From Seiridium cupressi (Eukaryota > Ascomycota > Sordariomycetes > Amphisphaeriales > Sporocadaceae), in contig JARVKI010000005.1 of NCBI GenBank assembly GCA_036674765.1, positions 620,001 to 684,000 of the forward strand: a DNA stretch of 64,000 bases. The letters are read 5' to 3'. This document shows, piece after piece, positions 59,329 through 64,000 of this stretch. A program made the position numbers and the translations under genes. Under the pieces are notes generated by a model. That model saw only the letters and a list, made by a program, of their open reading frames with translations. It had not been told where the DNA came from and did not search any database. The number at the start of each line of letters is the position of its first letter. The first letter of the stretch is position 1.

Positions 59329-60574
59329 ATGACGCCTGTGACAGCCCCATTGTCGCCTCCCGGATCCGATTCGGGAGATACACCCGACCTGGCGACCACT
59401 CTGCGGCCGCTGTATACTCAATTCTTCAAGGATCTTGAGCTGACGCAGCCGTTCGAGAGATTCGAGAGCGAGAAGCTCATGGAGGCCGTGCTCGAGTTCG
59501 CTCGAGGAACTGGCGTCCCACATCCTCCGAACTCTCATTCCTACCAGAGTCTCATGGTTGGCTACTCATACGCTGATGTGAGCTTTTCGGACTTAGTCGG
59601 TCATACGCTGCTGTGTGAGCTCACACGTGTTAGAACTGTCTGCCGTATCATGATCTGGAGGTCAAGGTTTTCGTTGCCATATACACCTGGCTGGCAACTT
59701 TGTGTGACGATGCCGAGCGTGTTGGTACTGTCCCGGATGTCGAGCTTTTCCAGCAGCGATGGATGATGGGTGAGAAGCAGCCTTCGGTAAGTTTCACTCG
59801 ATTTATCATAATACCCACCTTTTAGATCTACCCCAGAAATGGGAAGATAGTTGCCGTAGAAATCGCTGAGAGTAGATCGCTGATGGCAATGTGCAGATTG
59901 TCCTTCAAGCGTTCGCCGACCAGCTACGACTGTCCTACAAACTATACCATCCACTTGTTGCCAATCTTATAGTGGTCGCGTCGTTCAACTTGATGACCTC
60001 TACGGCGCTCGTAGCACGGGAGGGCATCAAGAACAAGACATTGTGCCCATCTCCCGGCGGCCAGGGGTTCTCCTGGTATATTCGTGAGAGAGATGGTGTG
60101 GGCGAAGGATATGCTTGGTTCACCTTTTCCAAGTCACAATTTCCGGATCTCGATGTTCCTATCGAGGCAATCGACGACATGTCACGATTCATTGCCTTTG
60201 CGAATGACGTCTTGTCGTAAGTAGTGCCGAAACTACGAACCGGTAGGATGAGTTTGGTTGAGCTCTGCTAATACGTCAAAAGGTTCTACAAGGAGACGCT
60301 GGCAGGTGAAGTGGACAACTACATTTCAACGAAGGCGGCATACAGCGGGGGCAATTACCTTACTGCACTGAAAGAGACGGCCAAGGACGCAATCGGTTGT
60401 GCTCGCCGCATCGAGAGTGTCCTTGCCGGCAAGGGAGAGTATGAGAGGGCATGGCGGCTTCATGCCACAGGCTACATCCAGATGCACGTCATGAGAGGGC
60501 GTTACAGGCTCTGGGAGCTGGGCCTGGGACATGACCCGCGCCCGGAGGAAGCGCTGAATGAAGCGTCGAAGTAG
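59329..60574 (+). CDS. Sesquiterpene cyclase of the trichodiene synthase (Tri5/PF06330) family
   Basis: Four exons: 59329-59577, 59634-59786, 59897-60216 and 60283-60574, giving 337 residues from ATG 59329. ATG 59275 would add 18 residues. The class I terpene cyclase metal motifs are visible: the Asp-rich DDAE in WLATLCDDAERVG, the NSE triad NDVLSFYKE (completed across the last splice junction) and the C-terminal Arg-Tyr pair in MRGRYRLWEL. All three are arranged as in trichodiene and longiborneol synthases. The substrate is expected to be farnesyl diphosphate; the product cannot be predicted, and family membership does not imply trichothecene synthesis. It is slightly shorter than Tri5 (~375-385). 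It lies tail to tail with an ABC transporter. Confidence 0.87.
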
Positions 60575-61376
60575 TCCCCGGCTGGCTGGACATCGGTTCT
60601 GAACTGAATTAGCATGGCATGGTGGCGTCGTGCACATCTCGTTTTCTCCTGGTTGGGTAATGTCTTTTACGAACACGAACAGAACGGTCTTGAATATACC
60701 AATATTGATTTTCCTTGAAGTAGTCGTGTGATTTGTTTGGAGACGAAGCAGTCCAAGGTCAAGCTAGTGCTACTTTAAGACACAATATGTAATACCTGTG
60801 GATGTCGCGGTTAGGGCTACGACTCTTTTGTTAGTCCCTCCCACCGCTTCATCTGACCCGCCCACGGCTCCAGTAAGAATCTGGTTGCCAGCACTAACTT
60901 GGTCACTAGACTCGAGACACCGGGTAGATATCGCGCTAAAGCGTCAGATCGTCGAAACTAGCATTGCAGAAATAGGTTATCACGTATGTTTTGAGGTATT
61001 CTGAAACCACTAGATCGGAAATAAGGTAGCTGGTAGGCAAAATCCTCGTTCATTACGTTATTAATGTACGAATTTCATCCCCAGCCCAGCATTACGGGCA
61101 GCTGCGGGCAAGTGAAAGGAAGACGTTGCAATTCCCGAGCCCCTTTCATTTGCGTATCTGAAGTTCATTATTTTAGATATATTGGAGCTTACAACATGCC
61201 AGATGCTTTAGGCCTTGGGGTATTCTGCACCTGAAACATGAAAAGTGGGTTCATTGGAGTAGGTCTATCGGTATAACTCTGCATACGATGTTCCCGCGTC
61301 TAAAAATGATTTATAGAACGTGTGGTCTGATGAGAGCGTAGAAAACTAACACTGACAAAATAGGACTGAAAAAGCC
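60575..61376. other. Spacer between convergent cyclase and transporter genes
   Basis: 3' flanks of both genes. A plus-strand frame at 60798-61004 has no ATG and is not called. Confidence 0.5.
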
Positions 61377-64000
61377 CTAGCTAGACCTCTCAACGCTCTG
61401 CCGCTTCACGAGCTCGAAGTAGCGACCTCTACTGCGGATCAACTCATGATGGGTCCCAATCTCCACAATGTGGCCTTGATCTAGAACGAATATAACATCG
61501 GCTTTCTGGATCGTGCTGAGACGGTGGGCCACCGCAATAGTCGTACGCCCTCTGGCGGCGGCGTCCAATGCGGTTTGCACTACCTCCTCGGACTCTGAGT
61601 CCAGAGCGGAGGTGGCTTCGTCGAGTAGTAAGACTTTTGGGTTACGAAGAAGAGCACGGGCTATGGCAATACGTTGTTTCTGACCACCGGACACCATGTT
61701 GCCCTTACTGCCAACCATGGTGTTGAGACCGTCCCTATCGCACAATTTAGCACCTTGAGACTTGATAGAGGCAAAGGGAAAAAGAAGGCACGTACGGCAG
61801 CGATAGGACCAAGTCATAGATGTTAGATTCCTTGCACGCCCTGATGATAGCATCTTCTGTTACCTCCGATGCATGACTCCCCAACAGAATATTCTCGCGA
61901 ATAGTGCCTTGGTAGAGTACTGGTTCCTGACTAACAAGTGCGAGGTGGCTCCGATAAGAGTTAACATTTAGGGACGAAATATTTTTACCATCAACGTAAA
62001 TACCGCCTGATAGCACGTCATAAAAGCGTTCTATTAGTGCAACAGTGGTACTCTTGCCACAGCCACTGGCCCCGACCAGCGCTGCGTACTGTCCGGGTTT
62101 GACAGTAAAACTGAGGTCTGAGAGTACTTTCTGCGCAGGACGCGTTGGATATCGGAAGTCCACGTTACGAAATTCAATAGTCCCCTCGGCACTCTTGATC
62201 TTTTCGCCCTCGTCTGACCACACATCAATAGCAGGTGTACGGTCAAAAAGCTTTTTAAAGTCGGCTGCTGCGCTCTTTGCCTTGGCCATGTCTGGAGCGT
62301 TGGAAAAGATGGAGCCGGCGGCATTGACACTGAAAATGATTTGCGTAAAGCAAACAAAAAACTGGAAAATGCTATACTCGTGCTTGCCGAGCAAGCTGCC
62401 GCCGTACCAAAAGGCCAAGGAGGTGCTTAGGAAGTAAACGCCCTGCGACAATGCGTAGAAGAGCGAGGATTTCAACGAAGGGAAGAGACTTGCCCGCCTC
62501 TGAAGAGCGAGCTGGCGGTGATACGTGGCTAGCACATGGTCTTCCCGGCAGAGCGAGGCAACGGTGCGGATGGCCGAAATTACCTCGCATGCATAGCTGG
62601 CCGAGGCTTCGTAGGCCTGCTTGGATTGGGCCTGGAAGTTGGCGAGCATCGAGACGCGGTAAAACCCACAGCACAATACCAGCGGCACGATCGCTATGCA
62701 GACCAGCGCCAGTTTCCACCCAAGAGCGAGGGCAATCACCAATGCCGCGCTTAGCCAGGTTACCAGTATCAGGATAGTGCTCAACGTTACGCCGCTGATG
62801 CCTGCTAGATGCTTGGTTTCGGTGGAAAGAAAGGAGAGTAGTGCGCCAGTTGAGTTTTCGTCTCGATCAAAAAAGGAAATATCCTGGCGGAGCATAGTTC
62901 TAAAAGCTTGGTCTCGAGCGCGACGGATCATCTTCTCCGAGCCGACCCCAAAGATGATGAGATGAACCGAGTTAGTGAACCAAGTAACAATGCCGAGGAC
63001 TAGCAACAAAAGCGCCCACAAGTTGGTCTCATGTCTGATTTGGTCGTGTAGGTTCGACGCCAAGGACAGCGTGGCAATTGCCTTGGAGTAGACAAGGCTT
63101 TGTGCTGGTTGACCCCCACCGGAGATGACGACAAATATAATACCAACGATCATCATCTTCAATTCAGGCCGATTGAACGAAGCGATGAACTTGATCAAGG
63201 ACAATAGTGTCCCTAAATGGGATTGCTTCTTTCCTTGCGGCTCAGCTAGGGCCGTCAGGGTTTCATCAATTCTTTCACTTTTATCCGTCAGATCGTCGTT
63301 AGAGACCTTCTCGGCGGAAACGAAGTCATCGGCTGCTTCACGATTTACCGTTGCGTCTCCCTCCTCCTCCTCCATAGCTTGGGCACTCTTATCCTCATGA
63401 AGGCGTTGAGCTTTCACGAGTTTGGAATACATACCATTGGCACTCAGCAGCTCATCGTGAGTTCCCTGTTCTACAATGTCGCCTTCAGCCAAGACAACAA
63501 TATTATGGGCCGATTTGATCGTTGATAGTCGATGTGCAATCACAATGGTTGTGCGGCCCTCAGCCGCCTTTTCGAGCGCGGCCTGGACGACCGCTTCGGA
63601 TTTGCTGTCCAACGCCGACGTCGCTTCGTCCAGTAGAAGGATCTTCGGATCGCTGACAATGGCTCGGGCAATAGCAACACGCTGCTTCTGACCACCGGAA
63701 AGTAGGAAGCCCTGCTCTCCTACGGGTGTTTGATATCCACGTGGTAGGGAGGTGATGAAGTTGTGGGCGTTGGCCATCTTGGCCGCTTTTTCAATCAGTT
63801 CATGCAACTTGTCGTCCGGCCCCCTCTCAAAGGGTGTGCCAATAAGGCCGAACTTGATGTTCTCAAAGATGGTCGTGGAGAAAAGTATCGGCTCTTGACT
63901 CACGAGCGACATTTGTTGGCGAAGCCATCGCAGATTTAGTGACTGGATATTGTGTCCATCTAGGAAGATTTCACCGCGTACCGGATTGTAAAATCGTTCT
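61377..64000 (-). CDS. ABCB/MDR-type full ABC transporter, 5' part outside the window
   Basis: Two exons are visible: 64000 (window edge)-61796 and 61734-61377, joined in frame through LVLSLPDGLNTMV. The visible ~850 residues run from inside the first nucleotide-binding domain (Q-loop SLVSQEP, signature [15 protein letters not shown], Walker [15 protein letters not shown]-loop VIAHRLST) through an acidic linker and the second six-helix membrane domain. They end with a complete second NBD (Walker [16 protein letters not shown], signature [14 protein letters not shown], Walker [15 protein letters not shown]). This TMD-NBD-TMD-NBD order is that of P-glycoprotein/ABCB exporters at the plasma membrane. 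The first membrane domain and first Walker A lie beyond 64000. Adjacent to the terpene cyclase, it could export that product or give self-protection. Confidence 0.93.

Overview
The window is nuclear DNA of a filamentous ascomycete (Pezizomycotina). The gene repertoire suggests a sordariomycete, but that placement is inference. The evidence is short introns of about 40-190 bp with GT...AG borders, single-copy fungal genes (Med17, NC2-beta, COX16, a two-domain 6-phosphofructokinase, a Mec1/ATR kinase) and 0.3-4.4 kb spacers. Exon models below were built by hand: each was joined at GT/AG borders so that the reading frame is kept and family motifs run through the junction. Two 10-N gaps (6721-6730 and 23511-23520) sit inside long homopolymers and mark unresolved assembly.

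Layout. 0-12 kb: 3' part of an ankyrin-repeat protein (+), acyl-protein thioesterase (-), LigB-type dioxygenase (+), a gap with a truncated unknown exon (-), Mediator subunit Med17 (+), and a conserved-looking protein of unknown function (+). 12-24 kb: a Uls1-like SNF2/RING translocase (-), a decayed AT-rich coding remnant (+), a Ysa1-like Nudix hydrolase (-), and an Arg/Asp-rich protein (-) whose promoter runs into the second gap. 24-31 kb is gene-poor and holds one two-exon Myb/SANT-like gene (+). 31-44 kb: a membrane-anchored lectin-like protein (+), 6-phosphofructokinase (-), NC2-beta (-), a divergent pair of oxidoreductases (SDR -, FAD +) sharing one promoter, and a low-complexity protein (-). 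47-57 kb: COX16 (-) and the 11-exon Mec1/ATR gene (+) share a 421-bp promoter, followed by a GNAT acetyltransferase (-). 57-64 kb: a repeat-bearing spacer, then a trichodiene-synthase-family sesquiterpene cyclase (+) tail to tail with the 3' part of an ABCB-type ABC transporter (-).

Most genes are housekeeping: transcription (Med17, NC2-beta), genome maintenance (Mec1/ATR, Uls1-like), glycolysis (PFK) and respiratory assembly (COX16). The accessory parts are the right edge (terpene cyclase plus exporter, probably the border of a secondary-metabolite cluster), the 40-42 kb oxidoreductase pair, and the spacers at 5.7-8.5, 17-19.7 and 23.2-31.1 kb. No tRNA, rRNA, CRISPR array or intact transposon was recognised.
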